Below are positions 7,310 through 15,211 of a DNA stretch of 17,568 bases, one piece after another. Made by a program: the position numbers and the translations under genes. Each line of letters begins with the position of its first letter. The first letter of the stretch is position 1. Below the pieces are notes generated by a model. That model searched no databases and was not told the DNA's origin. It saw only the letters and a list, made by a program, of their open reading frames with translations. Origin of the DNA: an uncultured Lachnospiraceae bacterium (lineage in GTDB: Bacteria > Bacillota > Clostridia > Lachnospirales > Lachnospiraceae); the NCBI GenBank assembly GCA_948441955.1, contig CAOJQZ010000050.1, positions 1 to 17,568 on the forward strand, in the 5' to 3' direction.

Positions 7310-10300
7310 TCAGTATATTTTAAAAAGTCTTTCAGCAAGAATCAGTTCCTCTGCGTATTCAATCATAGCTTTTTTACGTTTTGCCGGCGTATCCTTTATC
7401 ATGCTGTTGATTCTTCCAAATTTGCCCGCGCAGATCCCTGTTTCGTTTTTAAGGACTGCTTTTTCTGTTGTAAAACTATCCTTTCCGTTCATTTCCTGAA
7501 CATAGTAATTGACCGCCTCGTCACTGTACAGCACAAACTGTTTCACATACAGATTTTCAAACACAGGAGTTAAAATCTCCGATTGATAGCCAAGGGAGCC
7601 CCGTTCCTCTGTCTTACGTTTATAAAACAGCTTTACCTTGCTTCCGTCCGCTGCCTGATAAAATATCATTGCCTTGTCATAGAGCTGCACCTCCCTGAGC
7701 CACGACTCCTTATATTTCATGTAACTTGGGAGCACCAGCTGCTTTTCACACATTTCTCTTAAAACCTGGTGAAGCACCGGTTCCATATCTGCCGCATAAT
7801 CACGCCCTGCATAATAGTCCAGAAGCGCAATTTTACATACATCTGTCAGCTCTTCCTTTTCGTCACATTCCTTTGCAATAATGCGGAACACGCATGGATC
7901 AAGCTCACGTCCCCGAATAATATATTCTCTGGATACAAAGGCAAGATAGGCCTGCTTTAAACGGAAATATGCATTTCCGGACATATAGTAGTTCTCAAAT
8001 ATTTTCTCTTCTCCGAAAACATTTTCCGAAAAAACCATCTGGGTAATGATCCGCTCTCCCAATTTGTTAACCGGAATACCATATTCATGGGCAGTATTCC
8101 ACAAACGCTTCATATCTCTTGTAGCTCCACAATAATAATTAGACAGATATATCAGTGTCACTTTATCATACTGCTGTCTGTTAAACAGCTCGAAGCAAAG
8201 ATGGGTTAAAAATTCTTCCTCTTTATAATTACCGTCTCTGACCGCCGCGCTGCATGTTTTAAACATCTCCCGCTCGTCAAAATGCGAGAACCCCTTTTCT
8301 TTAATGTTTTCAAGGGTAACTGCTTCTTCTTCGCTCTGTTCCTGCCATACGCCTGCCGCATCAGCATATTTTTTACACAGCTCAAGAAAACGCGGCTCAT
8401 AGAAAAGACGTTTCGTATCATACATGATAGAGTCCGTATAGTATCTCCCTTCCATAGATTCCCACACGATTCTCGATTCTTTATCATAAAGACGGATAAT
8501 CGCACCGTCCTCACTGTACGGAACTCTCTGACGCACCTCTCCATCCTTTTCAATGACAAGTACACACTTCATGTTTGCAACCTTTGTGGTCACCTCATAA
8601 GAATAACAGATATCCCGCATCGCCTCCATCCGAGGGCCATCCATTTCTTCTGCTGTACAAAAACGCCGGTATAGGATTCTAAGAGGCTCCGAAATGTGAC
8701 GCTTCATAAGCTGCTCCCATGTAAATTTCACCATCTGCTCACGGTAGCCAAGATATAATTCCTCGTCGTCGTCATAGGTCAGAAGATTTGCATAAAGAAA
8801 TGACGCCTTTTTATAATCCAGTGAATTTCCATGCATAAAATACAAAAAAATGACTCTTGGAAGGGCTCCTCTAATATTGTTCTCATTTAAAGTAATCATA
8901 TAATATTCATACAATCTGGCAATCCGAAGTCCTTCTTCAACCGCTTTCTGATACCATACGAAATAACGCTGTTCCGTTTTGCTTCCTTTGATAAGCAGAG
9001 TACAGATTGTATTTAAAATCATCGTTTCACTATACAGCTTATAAATTCTTTCCAGAATCCTGAATATATCTCTGCTGAACTCTTTCCTCTGACTTGCAAT
9101 GTTTGCTACATACAGCGCAACCTCTTTTGATATCAGACGATGCTTAGTTGCAAAATTCAGAACCTGTATCTCAAATCTGCCAAGCTTTTTTAGCAATGTG
9201 GGCTTTTCCTGATAGCACAAATATGTTTCCAGATAAAAAAGCACATCATGAACCTCGAATTCATTCTGCTGCTCCAGCACTTCCAGTCTCTTATATGGGT
9301 TCTTATATCTGGGATCCAGCTGCAACAGCATGTAAAGAAGCGTCCATGAATCCTGATGTCTCAGATATGTTTTGCTGATTTCGTCAAGCACTCGTTCCGT
9401 ATGTGTCCTGTTACCCCGAATCAAAGCTGTAAGGAACAAGTAATAGCAGTTTGTGATAGGATCCTTCCCGATGGCAAATCTGTTATAATTATAATTTTCA
9501 AGAATCCATTTTGCCTCTTCTATCCGGTTTCCAATTATATAAACGTGTGCCTGAAGAAGCTGGTACATCTCACTCTGCGGTTCAATCTTCCGTATGGATA
9601 AAAGCTTCTCTATGGCGCCCTCCACCCAGTTTTTAAGCTCAATCCTTCCAGCAACATAACCAATATACTCCTTTACAATCTGCGCTGTAAGAAGCTCCGG
9701 CACATGATGGTTCTCATTATATTCCTGATTCTGAAGCACCTCTACTTCATAAATCAGTATTTCATAGGGCGTGACAAATTTAAGCGCACCGTAATTACGT
9801 CCCCCATGTAAAAATTCCGGGCGGACATAATATTCCACTTCATAAGTATTTCCCACAAAATCCTCTGTTGTGATCTCTGTCTTTGACGCCCTTAAAAATT
9901 CCCCTTCTGTTTCAATACGAATCGGCATGTAGCCCCATGTATTTTTTGTGAGGGACAATACGCCCTTGGTGGACTGGGAAATATCCTCAAACAGCATTCC
10001 CTCCCCGGGAAGTGTGAGGAAAATACATTCCTTCTGTTTGATGCCTACAAGGAATTCCTCAAGCGCCTGCTCTCCCAGCGACCATTTACGCATATTATCA
10101 TACAGATAAAATATACGCTCGTTTTCATACTTTAAGATACTGTAAAAATCACGGGAGCGAAACAGTCTCGCCGCTTCAGAATAATCCTTTATGGCAAGCT
10201 TTTTAAAATCTTCCGTATTCTGCACTTTTCCATATGCAGTCATCACATAAGGCTTTTCTACAATAGCGGTAAAAGGAAGCTCGTACTCTCCGCCGGTACA

Positions 10301-10594
10301 GACCACCGTGAATTTCCCTTTTTCCACATGTCCCGGCGGCAGCCCCCTGCCATCATAAGAGAAAATCACCCTTGCTGGATTTCCGTCAAATCCTGAATCT
10401 TTTAAATGTATACGAAAAGAAGACGGGTAGATAAGCCCCCGTATCGCGCTTTCATTATTGCTTTTAATCAAGAAACTCCCCCTGAATACTTCCCCTTCTC
10501 CAATAATCAGTACCAGATTCGTTTCTTCAAATTCAACCTCCGGTCTCGGAATCCGAAAGTTCCCTTTTGAAAATTTCTGGATTTTGTTTTTCAA
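7310..10594 (-). CDS. Giant DUF5717-type protein (beta-sandwich domains plus helical repeats), function unknown
   Basis: A 1094-residue protein without signal peptide or membrane segments, assigned to the DUF5717 group from memory. Residues about 20-110 form a beta-rich, Ig-like region (EVFRGSFLIKSNNES ... GGEYELPFTAIVEKP). Residues about 215-290 look like a second beta domain (ASKTEITTEDFVGNTYEVEY and following). Residues about 300-680 are an alpha-helical repeat solenoid rich in aromatic residues, then a short beta patch (LVIEKDGEVRQRVPYSEDGA), then more helices and a mixed C-terminus. The start is a TTG with AGGTG nearby. The in-frame stop TAG lies only two codons upstream and the next Met is about 110 codons on, so TTG is nearly forced. 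It is the first gene of the operon with the Hsp70-like and TPR proteins and purB. A large scaffold or client-binding role is plausible but unproven. Confidence 0.85.
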   Translation of the reverse strand: MKNKIQKFSKGNFRIPRPEVEFEETNLVLIIGEGEVFRGSFLIKSNNESAIRGLIYPSSFRIHLKDSGFDGNPARVIFSYDGRGLPPGHVEKGKFTVVCTGGEYELPFTAIVEKPYVMTAYGKVQNTEDFKKLAIKDYSEAARLFRSRDFYSILKYENERIFYLYDNMRKWSLGEQALEEFLVGIKQKECIFLTLPGEGMLFEDISQSTKGVLSLTKNTWGYMPIRIETEGEFLRASKTEITTEDFVGNTYEVEYYVRPEFLHGGRNYGALKFVTPYEILIYEVEVLQNQEYNENHHVPELLTAQIVKEYIGYVAGRIELKNWVEGAIEKLLSIRKIEPQSEMYQLLQAHVYIIGNRIEEAKWILENYNYNRFAIGKDPITNCYYLFLTALIRGNRTHTERVLDEISKTYLRHQDSWTLLYMLLQLDPRYKNPYKRLEVLEQQNEFEVHDVLFYLETYLCYQEKPTLLKKLGRFEIQVLNFATKHRLISKEVALYVANIASQRKEFSRDIFRILERIYKLYSETMILNTICTLLIKGSKTEQRYFVWYQKAVEEGLRIARLYEYYMITLNENNIRGALPRVIFLYFMHGNSLDYKKASFLYANLLTYDDDEELYLGYREQMVKFTWEQLMKRHISEPLRILYRRFCTAEEMDGPRMEAMRDICYSYEVTTKVANMKCVLVIEKDGEVRQRVPYSEDGAIIRLYDKESRIVWESMEGRYYTDSIMYDTKRLFYEPRFLELCKKYADAAGVWQEQSEEEAVTLENIKEKGFSHFDEREMFKTCSAAVRDGNYKEEEFLTHLCFELFNRQQYDKVTLIYLSNYYCGATRDMKRLWNTAHEYGIPVNKLGERIITQMVFSENVFGEEKIFENYYMSGNAYFRLKQAYLAFVSREYIIRGRELDPCVFRIIAKECDEKEELTDVCKIALLDYYAGRDYAADMEPVLHQVLREMCEKQLVLPSYMKYKESWLREVQLYDKAMIFYQAADGSKVKLFYKRKTEERGSLGYQSEILTPVFENLYVKQFVLYSDEAVNYYVQEMNGKDSFTTEKAVLKNETGICAGKFGRINSMIKDTPAKRKKAMIEYAEELILAERLFKIY

Positions 10595-10615
10595 GCCCTA
10601 CACCTGCTTCTTTCG

Positions 10616-10644
10616 TTGCATTTTTCTGAAAACATACGTATAAT
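10616..10644 (+). promoter_or_regulatory. Promoter of the CobD/HisC-like aminotransferase gene
   Basis: TTGCAT (10616-10621), a 17-base spacer and a perfect TATAAT (10639-10644). The predicted start is near 10651, about 87 bases before the ATG. Its -10 box lies only two bases from the -10 box of the opposite promoter. Confidence 0.65.
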
Positions 10645-10646
10645 GA

Positions 10647-10676
10647 ATTATAGCATTGTTTTAGTAGTAATGGCAA
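10647..10676 (-). promoter_or_regulatory. Promoter of the DUF5717-DUF5716-TPR-purB operon
   Basis: On the minus strand TTGCCA (10671-10676), an 18-base spacer and TATAAT (10647-10652) preceded by TGC, an extended -10. The predicted start near 10640 is about 45 bases before the TTG start codon. The -35 box lies inside the 11-base palindrome TGGCAATGCCA (10671-10681). Confidence 0.65.
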
Positions 10677-10737
10677 TGCCAGAAACATAAAATGTTAAAT
10701 TTTTACGATACATTCCCTAAAAACAGGAGGTACAAAC

Positions 10738-11835
10738 ATGGAAAAAAAGCCGGAATTTCATGGCAGCGACTTAGAAAAAATTGCAGAATACTATCAGATT
10801 CCACCAGAAGAAATCATTAAATTTGGTGCAAATGTAAACCCTCTGGGAATCTCCGAAAAAGTGAAAGAACAATTATCTGCTAATCTGGATATTATTTCTA
10901 ACTATCCGGACCGCAGCTATACAAGTCTCAAAAGGACAATCAGTGAATACTGCGGCGTCTCCCCCTCCTGCATTGCTGTAGGAAACGGATCCACAGAACT
11001 CATCTCTCTTCTTATAAAGCAAAGACAGTCAAAAAAAGCCCTTGTCCTTGGCCCGACCTATTCGGAATATGAGCATGAGCTTCATTTGACCGGAGGAGAA
11101 ATATATGAATACAATTTAAAAGAATGTGAAGACTTTTGCCTGAATACCAGAGATTTCCTGGACTCTATAGAATCCGGTACTGATCTTATTATTCTCTGCA
11201 ATCCTAACAATCCAACCTCCTCGGCGATCCGTCAGGTGGAGCTTAAAAAGCTTCTTTCAGAAGCAAAAAAGCTGAATATTTTCGTCATGATCGATGAAAC
11301 CTATATAGAATTTGTACCTGATATATCTGAAATTACAGCTGTTCCGCTTACTGCACAATATGATAATCTTATTGTTATACGAGGAGTCTCAAAATTCTTC
11401 GCCGCGCCGGGGCTTCGATTTGGTTATGGTATTACCTGCAGCCGTGAATTTCTCCAGTTTCTTCTTATACATCAAAATCCCTGGAGCTTAAACAGCATCG
11501 GCGCTTTCGCCGGGGAATTGATGCTGAAGGATCACGAATATATACAAAAAACCCGGCAGCTTATCTGTCAGGAACGGGACCGGCTGTTTCATCTGCTTCA
11601 AAACATGTCCGGAGTGAAAGTATATAAGCCTTACGGAAACTTTATCCTCGTCCGCCTGATGAAAACCGGAATCACTTCCTCTGATCTCTTCGAAGCCGCT
11701 ATAAAAGAGAAAATGATGATACGGGACTGCTCCTCCTTCCAGGCGCTTGAAGGAGAATATATCCGATTCTGTATCATGCTGCCAGAAGACAACGATCGGC
11801 TGATGCGATGCCTTGCTGCACAGTTGGGGACGTAG
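10738..11835 (+). CDS. PLP-dependent aminotransferase, CobD/HisC-like (class I/II)
   Basis: A 365-residue cytoplasmic fold-type I PLP enzyme related to histidinol-phosphate aminotransferase and threonine-phosphate decarboxylase. Visible active-site elements are NPNNPT (155-160), IDETYIEF (185-192), the Schiff-base lysine in SKF (K219), PGLRFGY (224-230) and the carboxylate-binding arginine R343 in YIRF. The opening HGSDLEKIAEYY...FGANVNPLG is typical of CobD-like proteins, which begin HGG...D-SANINPLG. No cobalamin or histidine genes are nearby, so the substrate is open. It is preceded by AGGAGG, 7 bases before the ATG, and its own promoter. The last two residues (Gly-Thr) and the TAG stop lie inside the left end of the palindromic element at 11824-11935, so the original C-terminus has probably been altered. 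It is the only plus-strand gene here. Confidence 0.88.
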   Translation: MEKKPEFHGSDLEKIAEYYQIPPEEIIKFGANVNPLGISEKVKEQLSANLDIISNYPDRSYTSLKRTISEYCGVSPSCIAVGNGSTELISLLIKQRQSKKALVLGPTYSEYEHELHLTGGEIYEYNLKECEDFCLNTRDFLDSIESGTDLIILCNPNNPTSSAIRQVELKKLLSEAKKLNIFVMIDETYIEFVPDISEITAVPLTAQYDNLIVIRGVSKFFAAPGLRFGYGITCSREFLQFLLIHQNPWSLNSIGAFAGELMLKDHEYIQKTRQLICQERDRLFHLLQNMSGVKVYKPYGNFILVRLMKTGITSSDLFEAAIKEKMMIRDCSSFQALEGEYIRFCIMLPEDNDRLMRCLAAQLGT

Positions 11836-11935
11836 TATTTTTAATTTTACTACGTCCCAGATTGATTTTACCCTGTCCCCGGGACACCGTTTTTTAATCT
11901 GGGACGTAGTATTTTCAGTTTTACTACGTCCCCAA
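11824..11935. repeat. 112-bp palindromic MITE/REP-like element between convergent genes
   Basis: Both ends read inward with the same 14 bases, TTGGGGACGTAGTA. Each half forms its own hairpin, GGGACGTAGTA pairing with TACTACGTCCC (11827-11858 and 11901-11932, 11 bp each). The inner parts CCAGATT and AATCTGG pair across the centre, and TGTCCCCGGGACA (11874-11886) is palindromic. The whole can fold into a cruciform. Both flanking genes end in codons for L-G-T-stop written by the element ends. It may also act as a bidirectional terminator, but T-runs do not follow the stems directly. Origin as a mobile, non-autonomous repeat is inferred. Confidence 0.85.
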
Positions 11936-12268
11936 TATCATTGCAACAAATGAAAGATCATATTGTCCGGTATTTATAAGCCCGTGTCCGTCCCCGTCTC
12001 TGCATAAGAATACATCTCCTGCCTCTGCCTTAACTTCTGTTCCGTTATCAGTATATATACCTTCTCCGCTTAAAATATAATAGGTTTCCGTCTCACCATG
12101 ATGCTCATGATAACCCAGCTCACAGCCCGCAGGAAGCGTTACTCTTGCAAACATCCTGCAGTGTTCTCCAAGCTCTTCCTTACCAAGCAATGCTTCCTTT
12201 AAAATGTGACCGGCTCCGCCGTTTACATGATCCACCCTTACGATTTCTCTTTCCGATGTCTTTGTCAT
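11924..12268 (-). CDS. Small cupin-domain protein
   Basis: A 114-residue single-domain cupin. Cupin motif 1 is GYHEHHGETETYYILSG (52-68), with metal ligands H54, H56 and E61. Motif 2 ends in HGLIN (H95, N99). It has the usual size of a lone cupin_2 protein, cytoplasmic, probably binding a divalent metal; the substrate is unknown. The start at 12268 (MTKTSEREIV) is set by AGGAGG 7 bases upstream; a longer in-frame reading into the bceB-like end adds 32 unconserved residues. A TTGACA promoter lies in the 70-bp gap before it. The C-terminal Gly-Thr and stop are encoded by the palindromic element, mirroring the convergent aminotransferase gene. Confidence 0.9.
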   Translation of the reverse strand: MTKTSEREIVRVDHVNGGAGHILKEALLGKEELGEHCRMFARVTLPAGCELGYHEHHGETETYYILSGEGIYTDNGTEVKAEAGDVFLCRDGDGHGLINTGQYDLSFVAMILGT

Positions 12269-12295
12269 TGCAATTCCTCCTGCCTTTTTATTATT

Positions 12296-12325
12296 ACAAT
12301 ACAGCTTGAAACTGCAGGCTGTCAA
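12296..12325 (-). promoter_or_regulatory. Promoter of the cupin gene
   Basis: On the minus strand a perfect TTGACA (12320-12325), an 18-base spacer and TATTGT (12296-12301). It lies between the permease stop and the cupin start, so the cupin can be expressed apart from the transporter operon. I see no terminator between them, so read-through is possible. Confidence 0.5.
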
Positions 12326-12338
12326 CCAATTTGCCGCT

Positions 12339-14327
12339 TTATTTAACAATGCGGTAGTACTCACGGGCCGTTATGCCATATACAATTGCATAAAATACTG
12401 CAAATACTGCAACTGTAGCCACCGTACAAATGAAAAACAACGGTTCATTTGTAAGATATAATATAGCGAGAAGTTTTTTTACTACAGTAAACGCTACGGC
12501 AACATGTATAACCGCAACAGCTAACGGAAGGAAGAACACCAGAAGCACTTGGCTTCTGATTGATTTTTTTACCTCTTTTTTACTCATTCCCACCTTCTGC
12601 ATGATCTGGTAGCGTTCTCTGTCGTCATATCCCTCTGATATCTGTTTATAATAAATAATTAGTACTGTTGCCATTAAAAACAGCATCCCAAGATAACATC
12701 CGATAAAAAGAAGTCCTCCGTACAGTCCGTAGAATACTCTTCGTTCCAGCTCACGGCTCTCATATCTTACTTCCTCTACCTCACTCTCCGATCTTGCCTT
12801 CATTTCCTCTTCCGCAGCAATACAATCCTCTCTTTCCCCCTTAAGAGCGAAACTCACCTGATAACGCATCCTGCACATCTGGTGTGCCCATTCACGATTC
12901 ATATCCGTATTGTCATAAATGTACTGAAGCCAGTCCTCAATCTGAGCCTTCCCGGAAAATACGACATAAACAGCCTCCATCAATCTGTCCTCCGCTTTGG
13001 ACTCTGTCCACATATCCTCCAGCTCTTTTACAATATAATAGGTGTTTCCCTCAACCTTTAATGTATCCCATCCATACTTTTTCTCCTTTGTTGTGTAGAG
13101 AATAACCTCATTCTCTTTCAGGTTAATATTCTCCCCGGTCATCTGATTATAATCCTCCTGTGCAATCATATAGAACTCACATGCACTGTCATCAGAATAA
13201 TTTCCGGTTGAAGTCAGGCGGATATTCTCCCCTTCCTTTATTGCCGTACCTGCTCCATAATGTGTTATAGTCTTATCTGTGACCTTCACCCGATGTGCCT
13301 CAGCTGTCTCAGAAATAATATTTTCAAGCTTCCTCTCTTTATCTTCGTCTGCATCAAAAGTCTCCACCGATACCTCTTTCGGGTATCTGACATACAGCAT
13401 ATCCTCACTTCCCAGATACATGGAAACAGAGGTTGACACAAGTACCAGCACCATCGTACTCAGGATACATATATTTGCAAGCCCTGCCGCATTCTGTTTC
13501 ATACGATAGAGCATACCCGATACTGCCGTAAAATGCTTACTCTGGTAATAAAATTTTTTATTTTTGCGAAGCAGTTTAAGTACTGCGATACTTCCGGCCG
13601 TAAACAGTGCATAGGTTCCCAGTATAACCATAACTACTGCAGCAAAAAACAACCGCAGCGCCGCAAGCGGAGATTCCACGGTAAGCGCTGTCCCATATCC
13701 GCATCCCACCAGCAGAACACCGGCTGCTGTAAGCAAAAGCTTCGTTTTTGGTTCTCGTTCTCCCTGACTACTCCCCCGCAGAAGCTCTGCTGGATTGGAA
13801 AGTTTAATCTGCATCAGATTATAGATAAGGGTCATAGCAAATATGATGCAGAAAAGTAAAAGTGTTCCTGCTACTGTTTCCTGCCGGATCATGTATTCCA
13901 TTCTCACATCATAATTAAGCAACTTTGTTAGCAAAAGCCACATCAGCTTACTGAAAAGTATTCCAAATAAAAATCCCAGTCCTATACTGGTTCCTGCAAC
14001 TATCATAGTCTCAAGAATCAGCATCTTCGCTATATGCCCCTTGCCCATTCCAAGTATATTATAAACACCGATCTCCTTCTTCCTCCGCTTGATCAGAAAA
14101 CTGTTTGTATAAAACAGAAAAATCACTGCAAAGATCATAATGACAATGGATGCCATCATGAGTATCTGGGAGATTTTCCCTTCTCCCACACTGTCATTTC
14201 TCGCCAAGCCATGCATAATAAAGTACATCATGACTGTCAGAACAGCTGTAAAAATATATGGAATATATGTCTTCCTGTTGTTTTTTATATTTGTAACTGC
14301 AAGCCGCGCATAAATCCTTCTATTCAT
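12339..14327 (-). CDS. BceB-like ABC transporter permease (FtsX family)
   Basis: A 662-residue membrane protein of the peptide-resistance (Bce) transporter type. Ten membrane segments are expected. The first four pairs lie in 21-40, 54-75, 104-135, 150-172, 197-215, 222-250 and 283-303. A large extracellular domain of about 225 residues (305-530) follows, then the last three segments (533-560, 594-618, 628-651). The big loop is the hallmark of BceB and is the likely sensor and ligand-binding region for antimicrobial peptides. FtsX-type segments KKEIGVYNILGMGK (83-96) and NPAELLRG (178-185) are present. The start at 14327 is set by GGGAGGTG about 8 bases upstream. It overlaps the ATPase gene end by 8 bp (ATGAATAG), which implies coupling. 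The length is normal and the gene is intact. The exact peptide substrate cannot be read. Confidence 0.92.
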   Translation of the reverse strand: MNRRIYARLAVTNIKNNRKTYIPYIFTAVLTVMMYFIMHGLARNDSVGEGKISQILMMASIVIMIFAVIFLFYTNSFLIKRRKKEIGVYNILGMGKGHIAKMLILETMIVAGTSIGLGFLFGILFSKLMWLLLTKLLNYDVRMEYMIRQETVAGTLLLFCIIFAMTLIYNLMQIKLSNPAELLRGSSQGEREPKTKLLLTAAGVLLVGCGYGTALTVESPLAALRLFFAAVVMVILGTYALFTAGSIAVLKLLRKNKKFYYQSKHFTAVSGMLYRMKQNAAGLANICILSTMVLVLVSTSVSMYLGSEDMLYVRYPKEVSVETFDADEDKERKLENIISETAEAHRVKVTDKTITHYGAGTAIKEGENIRLTSTGNYSDDSACEFYMIAQEDYNQMTGENINLKENEVILYTTKEKKYGWDTLKVEGNTYYIVKELEDMWTESKAEDRLMEAVYVVFSGKAQIEDWLQYIYDNTDMNREWAHQMCRMRYQVSFALKGEREDCIAAEEEMKARSESEVEEVRYESRELERRVFYGLYGGLLFIGCYLGMLFLMATVLIIYYKQISEGYDDRERYQIMQKVGMSKKEVKKSIRSQVLLVFFLPLAVAVIHVAVAFTVVKKLLAILYLTNEPLFFICTVATVAVFAVFYAIVYGITAREYYRIVK

Positions 14328-15087
14328 TCCCGGCACCTCCCGCAATAAGTACCGTAAGTGTATCCGATATTTTCTGATACATCTGATCGTTTGTAAGATT
14401 TCCCCGGTAAAGCTGATGGAACACTTCTCCATCCTTAATAAAAAGGACTCTATTGGCCGTACTCGCTGCTTTTACACTGTGGGTAACCATAAGTATCGTC
14501 TGTCCGTCCTCGTTAATATCGGAAAAAAGCGAGAGAAGCTCATCCGATGCACGAGAGTCCAAAGCTCCTGTAGGCTCATCTGCCAAAATCAGCTGCGGCT
14601 TTGTAATCAAAGCCCTTGCAACTGCCGTACGCTGCTTCTGTCCTCCTGATATCTCATAAGGGAACTTACCGAGAATTGCTTCTATTCCCAATCTTTCTGC
14701 AACCGACGCAAGCCTTTTTTCCATTTCCTCGTATTTCCTGCCGGAAAGCACCAGCGGAAGGAATATATTATCCTGGACAGAAAACGTATCCAAAAGATTA
14801 AAGTCCTGAAACACGAACCCCAAATTCTGCCTCCTGAATGCCGCCATCTCCTTTTCCGTGATTTTCCCCATATCATTTCCTTTCAAATATACTTTACCGC
14901 CTGTTGGCTTATCAAGGGCTGCCAGAATATTAAGAAGCGTTGTTTTTCCTGAGCCTGATTCTCCCATAATCGCCACATATTCTCCGCTTTCTACCGAAAA
15001 ATTTACATCCCTAAGCGCTTCAACCTGATTCCCTCCAAATCTGGTGGTATATATCTTTTTTACGTTCTTCACATCTAACAATGCCAT
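14320..15087 (-). CDS. BceA-like ABC transporter ATP-binding protein
   Basis: A 255-residue ATPase subunit of the MacB/LolD/BceA type that powers the adjacent FtsX-like permease. Visible motifs are Walker A GESGSGKTT (42-50), Q-loop Q94 in FVFQDFNLLD, signature SGGQKQR (147-153), Walker B LILADEP (166-172), D-loop ALD (175-177) and H-loop H203. All catalytic residues are intact and the length is normal. The start at 15087 (MALLDVKNVKK) is preceded by AAGGATGGAAG; an upstream in-frame ATG would add 20 unconserved residues. Its stop overlaps the permease start by 8 bp. It lies 124 bp after the kinase gene, and that gap holds a promoter with tandem candidate regulator sites. Confidence 0.95.
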   Translation of the reverse strand: MALLDVKNVKKIYTTRFGGNQVEALRDVNFSVESGEYVAIMGESGSGKTTLLNILAALDKPTGGKVYLKGNDMGKITEKEMAAFRRQNLGFVFQDFNLLDTFSVQDNIFLPLVLSGRKYEEMEKRLASVAERLGIEAILGKFPYEISGGQKQRTAVARALITKPQLILADEPTGALDSRASDELLSLFSDINEDGQTILMVTHSVKAASTANRVLFIKDGEVFHQLYRGNLTNDQMYQKISDTLTVLIAGGAGNE

Positions 15088-15136
15088 TTTTCTTCCATCC
15101 TTTCCTGCATTTATCTTTCCCTTAGTGTACATTCTA

Positions 15137-15165
15137 ATTATAAACAAAAGGAAAATGCCCTTCCA
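15137..15165 (-). promoter_or_regulatory. Promoter of the bceAB-like transporter operon
   Basis: On the minus strand a perfect TATAAT (15137-15142), a 17-base spacer and a poor -35 box, TGGAAG (15160-15165). A good -10 with a weak -35, directly below tandem repeats, is what an activator-dependent promoter looks like. Inferred. Confidence 0.55.
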
Positions 15166-15175
15166 TTGATTCAGG

Positions 15176-15204
15176 TTACATTTTCCCTCTGTTCCTTACA
15201 TTTT
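15176..15204 (-). promoter_or_regulatory. Tandem AAAATGTAA repeats, candidate response-regulator sites
   Basis: On the minus strand AAAATGTAA occurs twice (15196-15204 and 15176-15184) with a period of 20 bp, about two helical turns. The nearer copy ends 10 bases before the -35 box of the transporter promoter. OmpR-family regulators often bind such tandem half-sites, and the response regulator is encoded just upstream, so it is the likely ligand. Confidence 0.55.
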
Positions 15205-15211
15205 TGCAAGG

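Noticed and set aside
8282..8674. 130-codon plus-strand open frame inside the DUF5717-type gene
   Set aside because: It is antisense to a continuous long coding region, with composition that looks like a shadow frame and no family resemblance.
11824..11935. Repeats read as a CRISPR-like array
   Set aside because: There are only inverted, not regularly spaced direct, copies; no spacers and no cas genes.
12269..12364. 32-residue N-terminal extension of the cupin
   Set aside because: It overlaps the permease end, is unlike cupin N-termini, and the ATG at 12268 has a perfect AGGAGG.
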